Below, piece by piece: positions 11,838 to 23,378 of a stretch of 64,000 nucleotides of DNA. The position numbers were made by a program, and so were the translations under genes. Source of the DNA: Cryptomeria japonica. Lineage: Eukaryota > Streptophyta > Pinopsida > Cupressales > Cupressaceae. Every line of letters starts with the position of its first letter. Positions within the stretch are counted from its first letter, which is position 1. The notes beneath the pieces were generated by a model. That model saw only the letters and a list, made by a program, of their open reading frames with translations. It ran no database searches and had not been told where the DNA came from. The stretch spans positions 92,901-156,900 of the forward strand of contig NW_026729183.1 of the NCBI RefSeq assembly GCF_030272615.1, read 5' to 3'.

Positions 11838-13400
11838 GATCCTATTAGGAAATGGGTGAGGATCATGAAAGGTAAATACTTGGAAGATATGAGCCTAAAA
11901 GGAATATTTTGAACTATCAATCACTCTAAAGGATCTAGAGTGTGGAACTTTACTCTAAGCTTCAGGGACCTAATTTTGGATAAGCTATCTTGGAATGTTA
12001 GAGAAGGTAGTAAAGTGAAAATTTGGTTAGACTCTTGAGGTGGATACCCCACCCTTTTTTCAATATTGGGCCCATCTCTCCTTAAAGGCATTTCAGAAAA
12101 TAGTTGGGGAGTGTATCTTAACGACTACATTATTAAGGATAAGAAGTATTTAGGTTTTGGTTGGAAGTGGGAATATTTTGATGAATTGTAGGCTATAAGG
12201 AGAAAACCTTAGCTCTTAAGAATATTCTCAAACAAAGATCTTTAACCTTTAAAGAAGGTTTGGATACCTTTATCTGACTTGGGACAAATTTAAGAATATA
12301 TAATTCAAAGGATGGATATGAAACAATTGTCCAAAAATAGAAGTTCGTGAAAACCGAAATCCTTATTTCTCTTTGCTCGGACAAAATTTGCCCCTCAAAT
12401 GATGGTTTTTTTACTCGGATGTCTCTTCAAGGAAGAATTTTAACAGTAGAATGATTCAAAAAAATGGGGTATGCAAGGCCCTCAAAATGTGTTCTTTGTG
12501 AGAATGAGGAAGAACCCATCAATCATATCCTCCTTTCTTGTCCCTTTGCAGCTAAATGTTGGCAATGGCTTTGTGCTAAATTAGGATGGTAGATTGTTCT
12601 CCCAAATAACATATTGAGTGCTTTTAAGAGTTGGCCAAATCTACATCATTTGAGCCTCTTTTTGTTCCTTATGGACTTCTTCACCCTCAATGACTATCTG
12701 GGAAATATGGAAGGAGAGGAACAAGAAAGTATTTAGAGGGGAGAAACTTTCATGGGAAAGGTTGATAAATAGATTGAAAGCATCTATAGTTAAAGTAATT
12801 AATAGTGGGCTTCTCAAACTCCATGGGAATAACTCACTTTGATTGGTGGGACAATAAGATAGCTTTAAATTGGTATGGTTTAAAGATCTTGTCCTTTATG
12901 GGGCCTTGGGGGGGGGAGAGTCTTCCAATCAAAGAAGAATAATAGTTTGGGTTAAACTTAATTTTGATGGTGCTTCTAGAGGTAATTGAGGTGTTTTCAG
13001 GGCTGTTTGCATAGTCCATTCCACAAATGGGATAATATTAGCAAAATTATCCAAATCATTACCAATTGATACTAATAATGTGGCAGAGATTCAAACAGTT
13101 ATAGAGGGTCTTTCCTTATGTAGAGAATTGGACTTCAGAAAGATTCACATAGGAGATTCAACAATTATAATTAATGATTTAAGATTTGGTTTGACCCCAA
13201 ATTGGAAACTCAATGCATTACTAAGCAGAGCTATTGAGCTTCTCAAGGCCTTTGAATAATTCACCATTAATCATGTCTATAGAGAAGGTGATACTTTGGC
13301 GGATGCTCTGGCAAATAGAGGACAAGATGGACATTTAAAAAAATATATAAATCATACTGAAGGAAATAGTCATTAAGGTTTCGTTCGAGCACTTGCCAAT
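11838..13400 (+). pseudogene. LINE reverse transcriptase C-terminus, zf-RVT and RNase H
   Basis: This continues the reading frame broken by the solo LTR. The translation shows KWVRIMKGKYL, then LSWNVREGSKVKIW, then a zinc-binding zf-RVT segment (CSLCENEEEPINHILLSCPFA near 12495-12550). RNase H lies at about 12941-13350 (VKLNFDGASRGN, NNVAEIQTVIEGLSLCRELDF, HIGDSTIIIN, VYREGDTLADALANRG). An RNase H domain after zf-RVT is characteristic of a plant L1-clade subgroup. Stops and frameshifts are numerous. Confidence 0.85.
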
Positions 13401-13852
13401 GGATTATCCCATTTGTTTATAATCATCTAAAAGGAAAATGACTTTTATTAGGGAAATGAATGAGATTGAGTTCTTTCCCAAGCCAAAGCAGCTTGGTTGG
13501 GACAAATGCATTCTAACCATTCTAATTGGGGCACAAACTGATTCTGCTTCCATCCCAGGTTCTCCATCCTTGGATGGCTAATATTTGTTAGCAACTATCT
13601 CAGTTTATCTATGCATATTTTGATAGTATGAACTGATAGATCCTCTAGATCTTTTAGCTCGTTAACTCCCAAATTTTTGGTTCGGCCTAGCTCTTTTTCT
13701 AGGAATTTTGTAATATTTTTTGGTATTCTCTTTGAGAATTTGAACTAATTCCTTTTGATGTACTCTTTTCTTATTATTAATATACTTATATGCCGGATAT
13801 AGCCCTTTATTTACTAAAAAAGGATTATTTTTAAAAACCTGAAAAAAAAAAA
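13401..13852 (+). other. 3' end and poly(A) of the plus-strand LINE
   Basis: About 440 bp follow RNase H. They contain CCTAGCTCTTTTTCTAGG, a TTATTAATATACTTATATG stretch and a terminal A-run (GAAAAAAAAAAAG at about 13841-13852). The CTAG...TTTCT pattern recurs, inverted, at the other LINE 3' ends near 14170, 25430 and 40830. No extra reading frame is seen, unlike the two minus-strand LINEs. Confidence 0.65.
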
Positions 13853-14031
13853 GAAATATTTCAAAATTTTACTAATTGGATTGTAACAAGTAAAAATGTA
13901 TATGGAAGTATTGAATATATATGTTTCCAAATTTATGATTCTTTTTATAAAAATTGTGTTTTGAAATCATTTTTATTATAATTATTAAAAATAAATGTAT
14001 GAAGTTTTTTTTTTGACAAAGTGGAGAACCA

Positions 14032-14033
<2 letters not shown>
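13853..14033. other. Short AT-rich spacer
   Basis: About 180 bp of AT-rich sequence lies between the poly(A) of the plus-strand LINE and a (TA)n tract. I see no gene or repeat structure in it. Confidence 0.5.

Positions 14034-14125
<92 letters not shown>
14034..14125. repeat. (TA)n microsatellite, about 45 units
   Basis: An uninterrupted AT dinucleotide run of about 92 bp. It sits directly against the 3' end of the minus-strand LINE that begins at 14126. A second (TA)n tract occupies the same position relative to another LINE 3' end at 40649-40705. Confidence 0.95.
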
Positions 14126-14129
<4 letters not shown>

Positions 14130-14499
14130 TAATAAAGTTACAACTAGGTTCGATGAGCATGGTGATAGGAAAGAGCCTAGAAGAAAACCTCTAGTTGTGG
14201 CTCAATGTGACGCTTTACAAAAACATTAAAGACCTAAGACCTAAAACCTAACAAACCTAAGATTTATAAATAAATCTAATACATAAGTACATTGCCAAAC
14301 ATGGGCAAAGAGCCCTTATAAAAATTACGGGCATACATAGCCAAAATATCCGAAGATATCCCATGAGAAATACAAAGATCCCATTTTTGGATATGCCAAA
14401 GAAAAACAGGGATGTCAAAAAATCACCCATGTCCATGAAGATAAGAAGGAGATGACACCATCATACATTAATCAAAATTTAGTCATATGTTAAAAATTT

Positions 14500-15330
14500 A
14501 GGTCAGAAAACAGTCGCATTCTATTCTTCCATTGTCTCTAAATTTCTCCCAATGTCACCTTGCTGAGAAAGAGAGAGATGCAATCCACCAACATCTTGTT
14601 GTGATGAAGTGACAATCATTTCACCTCCACCTTGAGAAGCAACATATTGTGGAGGGAAATTAGGGTCTGGAACATGACTTTGTAAGGAGGTCGGTTGTGC
14701 AATCAAAACTCTTTCATCAGTAAGAGGAGCATAAGAAGAATAAGGTTGGCATTGACCTTCTGTTTCATTAACACTGTTGATTCTTGACCAATGTCCCTAC
14801 AATGTCTGTCTAAAACCCTCTGAATATATACATAATTATGCATTTTCAATGAGTATTTAATACTATCATAAACTAAAAGAAAAGCATGTCGATTGAGAAG
14901 GAAGTTTCGTGGAAAACTACCACCAACATGTGTTGTACCGTCCCATAAATCATACTTTAGCACTGCAAGCAACAACTTGTTTTCTAGAGGGAAGACTTCT
15001 CTGGCCACTTTAATAGCAATAATCTCCAAAAGAGGAAAAGATTGGAGAAGTTCAAGTGTATTGGACAAGAAAATCGATACCAGTTGAGAGGGGAATGGAA
15101 TTCTCTGTGATTTAGGAAACAAAATATGCTCACCTTGATAATTGTCTTGATGTTTTTCCGAACCTGATAACTGTGAGTGAGAAAAACCAAACCAAGATGC
15201 TTATTTGAGATATTTTATGAGAATGGGTGCTCTCAGTCTTGAACAAAGATATTAACCCTATAATTTTTGGGCATGTATTCAAGATACTCTCGATGGCATG
15301 TGTGGCATACTGGAGGATTCTGCATATCAC
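14500..15330 (-). pseudogene. Post-RNase H reading frame of the minus-strand LINE (possible ORF3)
   Basis: Downstream of RNase H the minus strand has a 139-codon open stretch (15122-14703) that continues in other frames to about 14521. It encodes LENKLLLAVLKYDLWDG, VGGSFPRNFLLNRHAFLLVYD and similar sequence that looks like protein. I recognise no domain. Its place between RNase H and the 3' end parallels the longer frame at 26505-25577 in the other minus-strand LINE. Sequence similarity between the two is at most weak by eye, so homology is unproven. Confidence 0.4.
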
Positions 15331-15699
15331 CTACCTCTATGAATTTCATCCCTTGCTAAGTGGGATAGAAAATTGACTTACCAAAATAAACCTTTTAAGG
15401 CTAAAATTGGAATGAGTTTCCAATAAATTGTTAGAAGATATAACAAATCAAACCATTAACTTGATTTCGGATTTCAAGGATAGTAAATGATAGTTTGCAG
15501 AACCGTGCTTTCATATGCTTGAAGGGAAAATCCATTAATTAACATAATAAACCTCAAGATGACCAATAATACATGTTTTCACATTCGACCATATAACTTA
15601 CCCAAAGTGGCGTGATACACACATAATATTTCCTAAAAAAACCAAGTACCAATGCAAGCCAAAAGGATCTTGCAATGATTGAGTAAAATTAATTATGGT

Positions 15700-16200
15700 C
15701 AGATCTTTTGTGCAGATGCAAGCTCTACCTTGCTATTGTCATCCAAGTAAGATAGAATAAAATTTAAGTTAAAATTGTCTTTTGCTGAGTCAGTAACTAT
15801 TCCATAACAACCCAAATTAGCTAGTTTATCCGCTAACTGATTTCCTTCCCTGTATGTGTGCAAAAGATAAAATTGATGAAAAGTGTCTAATAACTCCCAA
15901 ACTTGAGCAAGAACATAGTGAATGTGCCAATTAAAGGAGGTCCTACATTTACAAGCATTAATAATAATAGAAGATTCCCCCTCAATATGAATATTAGAGT
16001 ATCCCAATTACTTAGCAAGGATCAAACCTTGGAGTAAAGCCCGTGATTGTGCCAAATTATTAGTACTTGGAGGTAATGAAGATGACTTATATGCTTTTAA
16101 ATTACCTTTATCATCTCACATACAGATTCTATCTCCTAAGGTACCTAGATTACCTCGAGAGGAGCCATCAACATTTATTTTAGCAAAATATCTTTGAGGG
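15700..16200 (-). pseudogene. RNase H domain of the minus-strand LINE
   Basis: The minus-strand translation gives the N-terminal half with stops. From 16007 it gives an open half: MGYSNIHIEGESSIIINACK, FNWHIHYVLAQVWELL, YLLHTYREGNQLADKLANLG. The EGES, HTYREGN and LADKLA motifs are those of the RNase H-like (RVT_3) domain of plant LINEs. It lies after zf-RVT, as in the plus-strand LINE at 11.8-13.4 kb. Confidence 0.8.
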
Positions 16201-19200
16201 GGCTGCCAAGTAATAGAAGATCTATCAATCTTGGGTTTACTATGAGATGATGGAAAGTTAGTAACAAGAAGGCTAATATGCTTCGATTCCTCGAGAATAT
16301 TTGCATCTTATGATGAGATTGTTGAAGAAACATGTCTTTGCACATAAGAGTTGACCAGTTCTGAGATTGAAGATTCTTAAAGATGCAAAAAGTGACTCAA
16401 TAGAAGATGACTGATTTCTGAAAATTCTTTTATTTCTCTCCCACCAGATTGACCATAACATAGTTGTTGGGATAGAAATATAGATGCAAGAAAAGAAGGA
16501 GGATCTAAAAAGGATTGGCCATGATTGAAAAAATCCCAAAGGGAATTTGGGAGAGGCATGAAGAGACCCAATTTATTGAGGATGAAGCACCATTATTGAT
16601 GAGAAAAGGAACAATGTAGGAACAAATGATCCGCATTATCATTCTCTTGACCACATAGCACACATTAAAAAGGTTGAGCAATTTGCAAATTGACCAATTT
16701 ATCACTGGAAAGAATTTTTTTTTGCAGAGCCAACCATGAAAAGAAACCTACTTTTGGTAAGATTATATTACACAAAAAAAAACAAAAAGGCCTTTGCTTG
16801 GGTTGGGGTTGGGTTGGGGTATTTCTTGATGCTGAAGAGTTATGTATCCAAGCTTGACTAATGAAGAACCATCTTTAGAAGGAGCCCAAACTACTTTATC
16901 TGGTTTATTTGACAAGAAGACTACTTGTTGTGCTAGTGACTAGTGGATTGTTTTGACAACATTCCCATTATCAATTACTTTAGATAAATATTTCCAAGTA
17001 ACTTTCCCTGAGTATAACTCAACTGCATCTACATAATCAACAAGTTTGTCACCCCATTGTTCAATAATAGTTGGTATTACTCCCTGTATATTTTGGATTT
17101 GGAGTAAAGGAGTTTATCCATTCCAGGAGTCACTCCAAAAGAGAATTGACTCACCATTATGTACTTGCCAAGATAGATATGAGGTAATCACTTCTTTGGA
17201 AGACATCATGAAATTCGACATGGTAGAACCTTTAGGAGGATTAGAGATTGTAATAATTCCAAGTGGATAAGGACAGTCAAGGTGTTTGGCCTGCATAATT
17301 TGACACCATTTTAAATTAGGTTTGACAGACATTTTCCACACCAACTTGCCTCCAAAAGCTAGATTTCACTTAGAAAAATCATGTAGCCTTTCCCCTCCTG
17401 ACATCTTGTCTTTTGACATGATGGATAGAGAAGCAAGAGGTATCATTTTCTCCTGGGATAAGTTCCCTTTCCAAAGGAACTCCCTAATAATTTTCTCTAT
17501 CTGGGTTATGACTGACTTGGGAGCCATAAGCACAGAGATGTAGTAGTTGGGGATTGCTAAAAGGGTTATTTTAATGAGAAGTAATCTGCCTGAAAGAGAG
17601 ATCCATGTGACTTTCTAGGCTACATTTCTATTTTTGATTCGATCTATGACAGTTTTCTAGTAAGAAGGCCTATTAGATCCCATAAAAAAAGGAATGCCTA
17701 AATAGGCACATGAAAGTTCCTCAACCTTAAAGACCAGAATTTTGATGATCTTACCTCTTATATCAGTCCTTGTGTTGAAAATATAAAGTGTGGGTGAGAT
17801 AAATACTAGTTCTTGGGATTAGAATCCCCTGCCGATTTCCCTTTGCATTAGAGGAGCTAATCAATCTACTAAGGGCTTCAACCATGATTATGAATAAAAA
17901 AGGGGATAGAGGATCCCCTTTCCTTACTCCTTGAGTTCCTGAAAAAGAACCCCATAGGGGACCCATTGATAATAACTGAAAAGGTTGCACCTAAAACACA
18001 TGCCTTTATCCATCTACACCATTTTGCTAAGAAGCCAAATTTATGAAGTATTTTTAAAAAAAAGTTCCAATCCACTCTATCATATGCTTTCATCATGTCT
18101 AGCTTAACAATAAAAGAAGGTAATTGAAAGGGTTGAATTGAATGAAGAACTTTGTGGGCAACTAAGAAACCTCGGCAGTTTTCCTTCTAGGGACAAAACC
18201 TCCTTGTTCTAGAGAGATAATTTTAGTAATAAGATGTTGGAGTCTAAGATAAATGGCCTTAGTGATAATTTTATAAATATTGTTGCATAATGAAATAGGT
18301 CTAAAATCTGCAAAGGTCTTTGGGTCAGTAACCTTGGGAATAATTGCAATATTTGTTGTATTGAACATTTTTAGCATAGAAGATGTTATTATTCATTCTT
18401 CTAGGATAGCCAATAGGTCAAGGCACAATACATCCCAACATTTTTGGAAGAAAAGAGTAGTGAATCCATCTGGTCTCGGGGATTTGTCTGGAGACATTGA
18501 AAAGACTATCTTGTGCACTTCTTCTGAATTGAATTGTTTCATAAGGATATCATAATCTTGTTGAGATATCAATAGAGGAATGGAAGCTAAGACTCCTTGT
18601 TCATTAAGGTTTATAGAATTATTGTTTGCAATAGGAGGAGGAGCTAACAAAGATTTGAAAAATTTGACTCCTTCCTCCTTAATCTCCCTATCACCAGTTA
18701 GGACTCTACCTGATTCGACATCATTAATTGAGAAAATAGTAGCTGTTGCTCTTTTCGCTTTGGCAGATGCATGATTTTTTTTGTGTTTTTGTCCCCTTCT
18801 TTGAGCCAAAGTTATTTAGACTTTTGTGTCCAATAGATTTCTTCCCTCTTGCCGAGTTCTTCCCATTATGACTGTAAAGCTTTTTGTTTTTCATAAATGA
18901 GAGCATCCATGCCATGTAAAATGATATGCTGATGAATATCTTTCAATTATTTTGCAACTGATTCTTTTTCCCTAAAACAATTCTTGAATGAGTGCACATT
19001 CCAAGATTTAATTTGTGCTTTAATATGCTGCATTTTCTTGAAAAATTGATACATCCTAAAACCATTATAATGTGGAGCACTCACCCACCATTGTCTCAAA
19101 AAAGGAAGGAAATGTGGGTGCTTGAACCACATTCTCTCAAACTTAAATGATGGACGATGAGAAGGCGGTTGAGAGGATGAAGAAATAGATATTGAAACAA

Positions 19201-19879
19201 CAAAATGATTTGAACAAATGAGAGGCAAAATATCAGTTTCAAACTTAACATTAGTAAGCATCAACTATTGAGACACTAGAAATCTATCCAGTCTCTCAGC
19301 TATCTGAGCAAAATTTATTCTCTTGTTTGTCCATGTGAACAAGCCTTTCTTCGGAACTATATCCTTCAAAGCATTGTAAAAAATGAGGCTTACAAAATCT
19401 TCAATTGTCTTTTGTGGGGGGATAAAGATAGCTATTTTCTCTTCGAGGGAGACAATAGCATTAAAGTCCCCACCTAAGATAAAATTTTGTTGAGAGGATT
19501 GTTGAATGATCATTGATAATGATTCCCAAAGTCTTTTTTTCTCAAGAGTCCGAGTAGGACCATAAACATTTAGGATTATGAAGGAAAGATCAAAATAATT
19601 TACATTCATCATTTGCCAATTATTACTTTCACTGATAGACTCTACAAGTACATTCTTTGGATCTCATAAGACTAATAAGCCACCTAATGCCCATGCAGCT
19701 GCAACTTGGGATGCTTTCCAATTACACCATTTGGAAACCGTTGATTGAAAAGTTTCTGATGATAATTTTGTTTTCTATAAGAATATAATATCTTCTCCCA
19801 ATGAATGAAGTTGTTGCTTAGCTTGATTTTACTTGTTAGAGGCATTAATGCCTCTGATATTCCAAGAGATTATCTTCAT
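16201..19879 (-). pseudogene. LINE ORF2: endonuclease, reverse transcriptase, zf-RVT
   Basis: The ATG at 19879 opens ISWNIRGINASNK, the usual start of plant LINE endonuclease. It is followed by IILNVYGPTRTLEKKR, ILGGDFNAIVS, GLFTWTNKR and ERLDRFLVSQ. The SDH motif reads CSNHF here. RT follows: DKSPRPDGFTTLFFQKCW, TFADFRPISLCNNIYKIITK, KLDMMKAYDRVDW and KGDPLSPFLFIIMVEALSRLI. The palm FADD/YADD box expected some 30 codons later is not found. The sequence jumps from TLYIFN towards CAYLGIPFFMGSNRPSY near 17750-17680, so a short internal deletion is likely. zf-RVT and RNase H follow. Confidence 0.85.
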
Positions 19880-19937
19880 TGATGTCGAGGAGAGCGACAC
19901 GCTCTCCACAACCTCTTTGTGACTGAAAATTTACCAT

Positions 19938-21814
19938 CTAATGTAGTTTGAATTCTAACAACAACTTCTTCTTTTTTTTGGTTGTGTTTGATTTCCCGCC
20001 CCTAGTCTTTGGAGGGCTCTTTATACAATCCTGAGTAACTGGAGATTGAGAAATAGATAAAGAATAGGAAAAATGAAATTTTGAATCAAGATGTTTCAAA
20101 GAATCTGAGTCTTTCTCTATGGTGCCCTTACCCTCTTGGAGGGTCAAGACAACCCGAGTATAATGATTGAATTGTAAGTTAGTATTAAGTTCATCCTAAC
20201 CATTGAGAGAAAAGGTTTGTGCTCCCTGAAAAGCTGCTGGCAAATCATTACTAAAAACAACATCTTCAGATAGATCATTACTATGAAAAAGATCCATTTC
20301 TTTATGTGCTCCTAAATTTTTTTTTGACAATGCAGCAAGGATATGAAAAAGAGGAGCAAATTCAGATGGGCCATTAATATATTGAAGTATAGAAACATCA
20401 TCCTCATGCAAGATTTCACATGCTATCTCATCAAAATGTTGGGAGGCTATAGATAGAAGGAAATCATTTGAAAATCACTCTAAATCAATGAGGGGATTTT
20501 GAAAATCTAATTGTTGATGCCATTGAATACGTAAGTGATGCACCTGGATATCTGGTTGAGAATTGTTCATGATAGAAATTGGCATTTTGTTATGAACAAT
20601 GTTATGCACTAGCTGTTCAAAATAGTCCATTGTCTCATTTTTTAAAATCTGTGAGAATGGACTATGATATATTCCTTTCTTAATTAAGCAGAAGAAATCA
20701 TCTGTAATAGTAAAATTGAAACATTGCAAGTTTGAATTTCTGGAGTGAGGTAAAGACTGAAAAATCCGAGTCATATCAAGGGATTTTTTAGAAGACACAA
20801 GAGATAGAAAGACAAACTTGAGTAAAGGAAAAAAAAATTAAGGTCTGTCTGAGAGTTGAAAACTCCTTGGTAACCCCCACAAGATAGAGATTTATTATTC
20901 TATTCAACCATATGGCCCGAATGACATTCACCATGCAACATTGATTTTTTTAAAACACAAAGTGAAGGATCAGAGGAGCGGTCATCACACACTTGAATCT
21001 CTGAACAAAAGGGACTTTGGCATTGAGAATTAAAACATCTTAAAAAATATGAATGGCAATCAATGGTAATATGATCTTGGATAGAAACCTTTTGCTCCCA
21101 ATAGTCGTATTTTGATACAATATTGATATAATCTGGAAATGGATTAGAAAGATTCAATAACAAGAAGACCTGAATAGGGAGGTGGGTCATTTCAAAAGGA
21201 AGAAGATCATACTTTATGAAGATTCCCATCTAATTTGAGAATAATCTCTTTGAGTCCTAACCAATTTTTTTTTTGCCCATTCATGTAAATCAAAAGATGA
21301 AGGGGAAGAGTTCCAAAACTTACCATTAAGTGCCCGCTCTTTAAGATGGGAGACTTGTGGAAAGAGTAAATTCTTAGGGATTATAATAGAGCAATTAAAT
21401 TTATGCCTAGTTTTTTCTACCGCAGGAGCATCATTATTTTGAGGCAAGTCTCTAAACTTTGGCTGGCTCCTGAGGAACTCTTGTAGAAGCCTCCATATTT
21501 GGTTTCCACGATACTTTAGTTGCAAGATTTGGTTTGAATGGTGCTCTAATAGAAGAAGATGAAGGTCGATATTTATTGTTGTCGTAAAGATGGATGTTGT
21601 TTGGGTAAGATAGGCAGCTAGGCCTATGAAGAGGAATGGAGTTAGGCCAAGAGGAGACTAGATTATAATGAGATGGCCATGAAAGAAAGGGCGGGGAAAC
21701 TCCATTCAAAGAAACCCCATTAGGGTTTGTTGATTTTAAATCCACCTTCGCCTTGATTCTCAAACCATCTAATAACCTTGATTTGCCTGGAGATTGTTTA
21801 AAAATGGGGGCCAT
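19938..21814 (-). pseudogene. LINE ORF1 (nucleic-acid-binding protein) remnant
   Basis: The ATG at 21814 opens MAPIFKQSPGKSRLLDGL. The frame shifts near 21500 into LNGKFWNSSPSSFDLHEWAKKK, which resembles the start of the DUF4283 domain found in plant LINE ORF1 proteins. A cysteine-rich segment near 21050-20960 resembles a broken zinc knuckle. Acidic and Lys-rich segments extend to about 19938 (SKSNTTKKKKKLLL-like end). ORF1 proteins coat LINE RNA. This copy is dead. Confidence 0.65.
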
Positions 21815-22849
21815 TCGTCCTTGCAAATATAAAAAACTAGTTGTTTTTCTTTAGACAGTCATTTAAGAGGGTGAAATTTTTGTGATCATATATTTTGATG
21901 TACACCATGGAAAGGTTTACTGTGTTGATCATTGGGTCCTCCACCTACTCCTTGTCAAAAACCGGTCCTGTCATGCTGACCTTTGAAGGTTTCACCTGTT
22001 CCCTGTAAAAAACTGGTCCAATTTTCGTCACTGTACTGATTTCTCCCCTAGTTTGAGGGTTCAATTTTTTTTCTTGCCCAGCGCCCCTTCATCATGCTCT
22101 TGTCAATTGAATGTATGAAATTTTACTTATTAAATTATAATTATTATTTTAGAGTTACCTTGAAAAAATTCAATTTTTTAACATTAATTTTTTTATTGAT
22201 CCAAAAGAAATTAATGAAGTTTAAAAATTACAAATAAAAATATTTTGATATTTAAAATATGTATTTAAACACTATAATTTTGAAGTAATTTCAAAAAAAT
22301 AAAGTATTTATGAGATCTTTCATTAAAATTGTACATCAAAGTTTTCTAATAAATGTAAAACATTATAATAAGGGATTAGTACATTATTATGAATCTTTTA
22401 AAAAGATACTTTGAAAAAAATGAATCACATTTTAATTTTATATAAAATTTAACTTTATTTTAATGAATATTGCAATTTACCTAATCTAATACTTTTTATA
22501 AGGACATTATTAGATGAGTATTTACTAGTTTATTTTTTCACTGAAGTTAGAGCTTTATCTTAATTTTGGTTCATGGAGACTCATTTGAAATGAAAATGTC
22601 TTCAAGAAATTGTGTAGACAACGAGTTTTTATGTTGGCATAACCATAGACAAAAAAAATCACATAGGTGGCTAATCTAATATGACACTTGTTAAACCGTA
22701 AGATGGCCATATCTATCCATGAGGCAATTCAACCATTATGTTATAGTTTGGTCTCAAGATCAAATCAAACAAGTAGCTAACCTTATATGACACTTGCCAC
22801 GGGATGACCCTATCTATCCTTGGGGCAATTCTGTCATTATGTATGCATG

Positions 22850-23360
22850 ATACATTAATTTGTATGAAATGTGAATATAGAAGTTGCGGTGTTCTTACGG
22901 AACAGTCATTTTCCTGCCTTTAGAAAAGAGTGAAATTATGAAACCTTTTCCACGCTCCTGCGATTTCGAAGATCTTTCCGCTTCATAATGAATACAAAAT
23001 GTGTTTGTCTTGTTTGAATTATTTTCACAAGGTTTGAATGAAATTATGAAATCATATGCAATAAGCTAACGATACTTTTGTATAGTTATTTTCTATACGT
23101 GTTGGACAAAGTTGGGATTCATTGAATCGGTTTCAAAATCCCTGTGAGTGTCACACGGCAGAAATTAGTGGGACGTGAATAAAGATTTATCTGATCTCTT
23201 TTTCCATGAATTGTTTTCGTGTTGATGACCACGAATTCTAACGTGTGGAATAAGGTAAATACTTTAATAGTTATCAAGCCTTCAAGAACTTTCCGCTCCC
23301 TTTGCCTTACAAACTGTTACAAATAAAGTAGAAAATATCAGTCTACTTTGAATTTTTTTA
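22850..23360 (+). repeat. Dispersed block, copy 1 (second copy near 52000-52530)
   Basis: It shares with the 52-kb copy, in the same order: GATACATTAATTTGTATG, GAAATGTGAATATAGAAGTTG, GTGTTCTTACG, AAAAGAGTGAAATTATGAAA, CCTTTTCCACGCTCCTGCGA, ATCTTTCCGCT, AATACAAAATGT and finally TAAAGTAGAAAATATCA. The copies differ by internal insertions and deletions. No coding potential is visible. The order of shared pieces indicates a segmental duplication rather than chance. Confidence 0.85.
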
Positions 23361-23367
23361 GAGTCTA

Positions 23368-23378
23368 GTTATATATAC
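23368..23378 (+). promoter_or_regulatory. Isolated TATA-like site
   Basis: TTATATATACC occurs 10-20 bp after the end of the duplicated block. It is followed by a GC-richer stretch (GGAGGGCCGCACAC) about 25 bp on, as around a core promoter. No gene follows. In AT-rich DNA this may be chance. Confidence 0.2.

Larger units (their letters stand above)
14126..22050 (-). mobile_element. Decayed near-full-length LINE (minus strand)
   Basis: On the minus strand this element has a 5' leader, ORF1 from about 21814, ORF2 from ATG 19879 (endonuclease, reverse transcriptase, zf-RVT, RNase H), a 1.6-kb tail with further coding potential, and a 3' end next to (TA)n. It is broken by many stops and frameshifts, and the catalytic box of the reverse transcriptase is missing. 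The 5' limit is uncertain; I place it near 22050, where AT-rich spacer begins. I could not find a convincing TSD. Confidence 0.8.

Noticed and set aside
13945-14160. Open frame of alternating Ile-Tyr across the (TA)n tract
   Set aside because: It is only a translation of the dinucleotide repeat.
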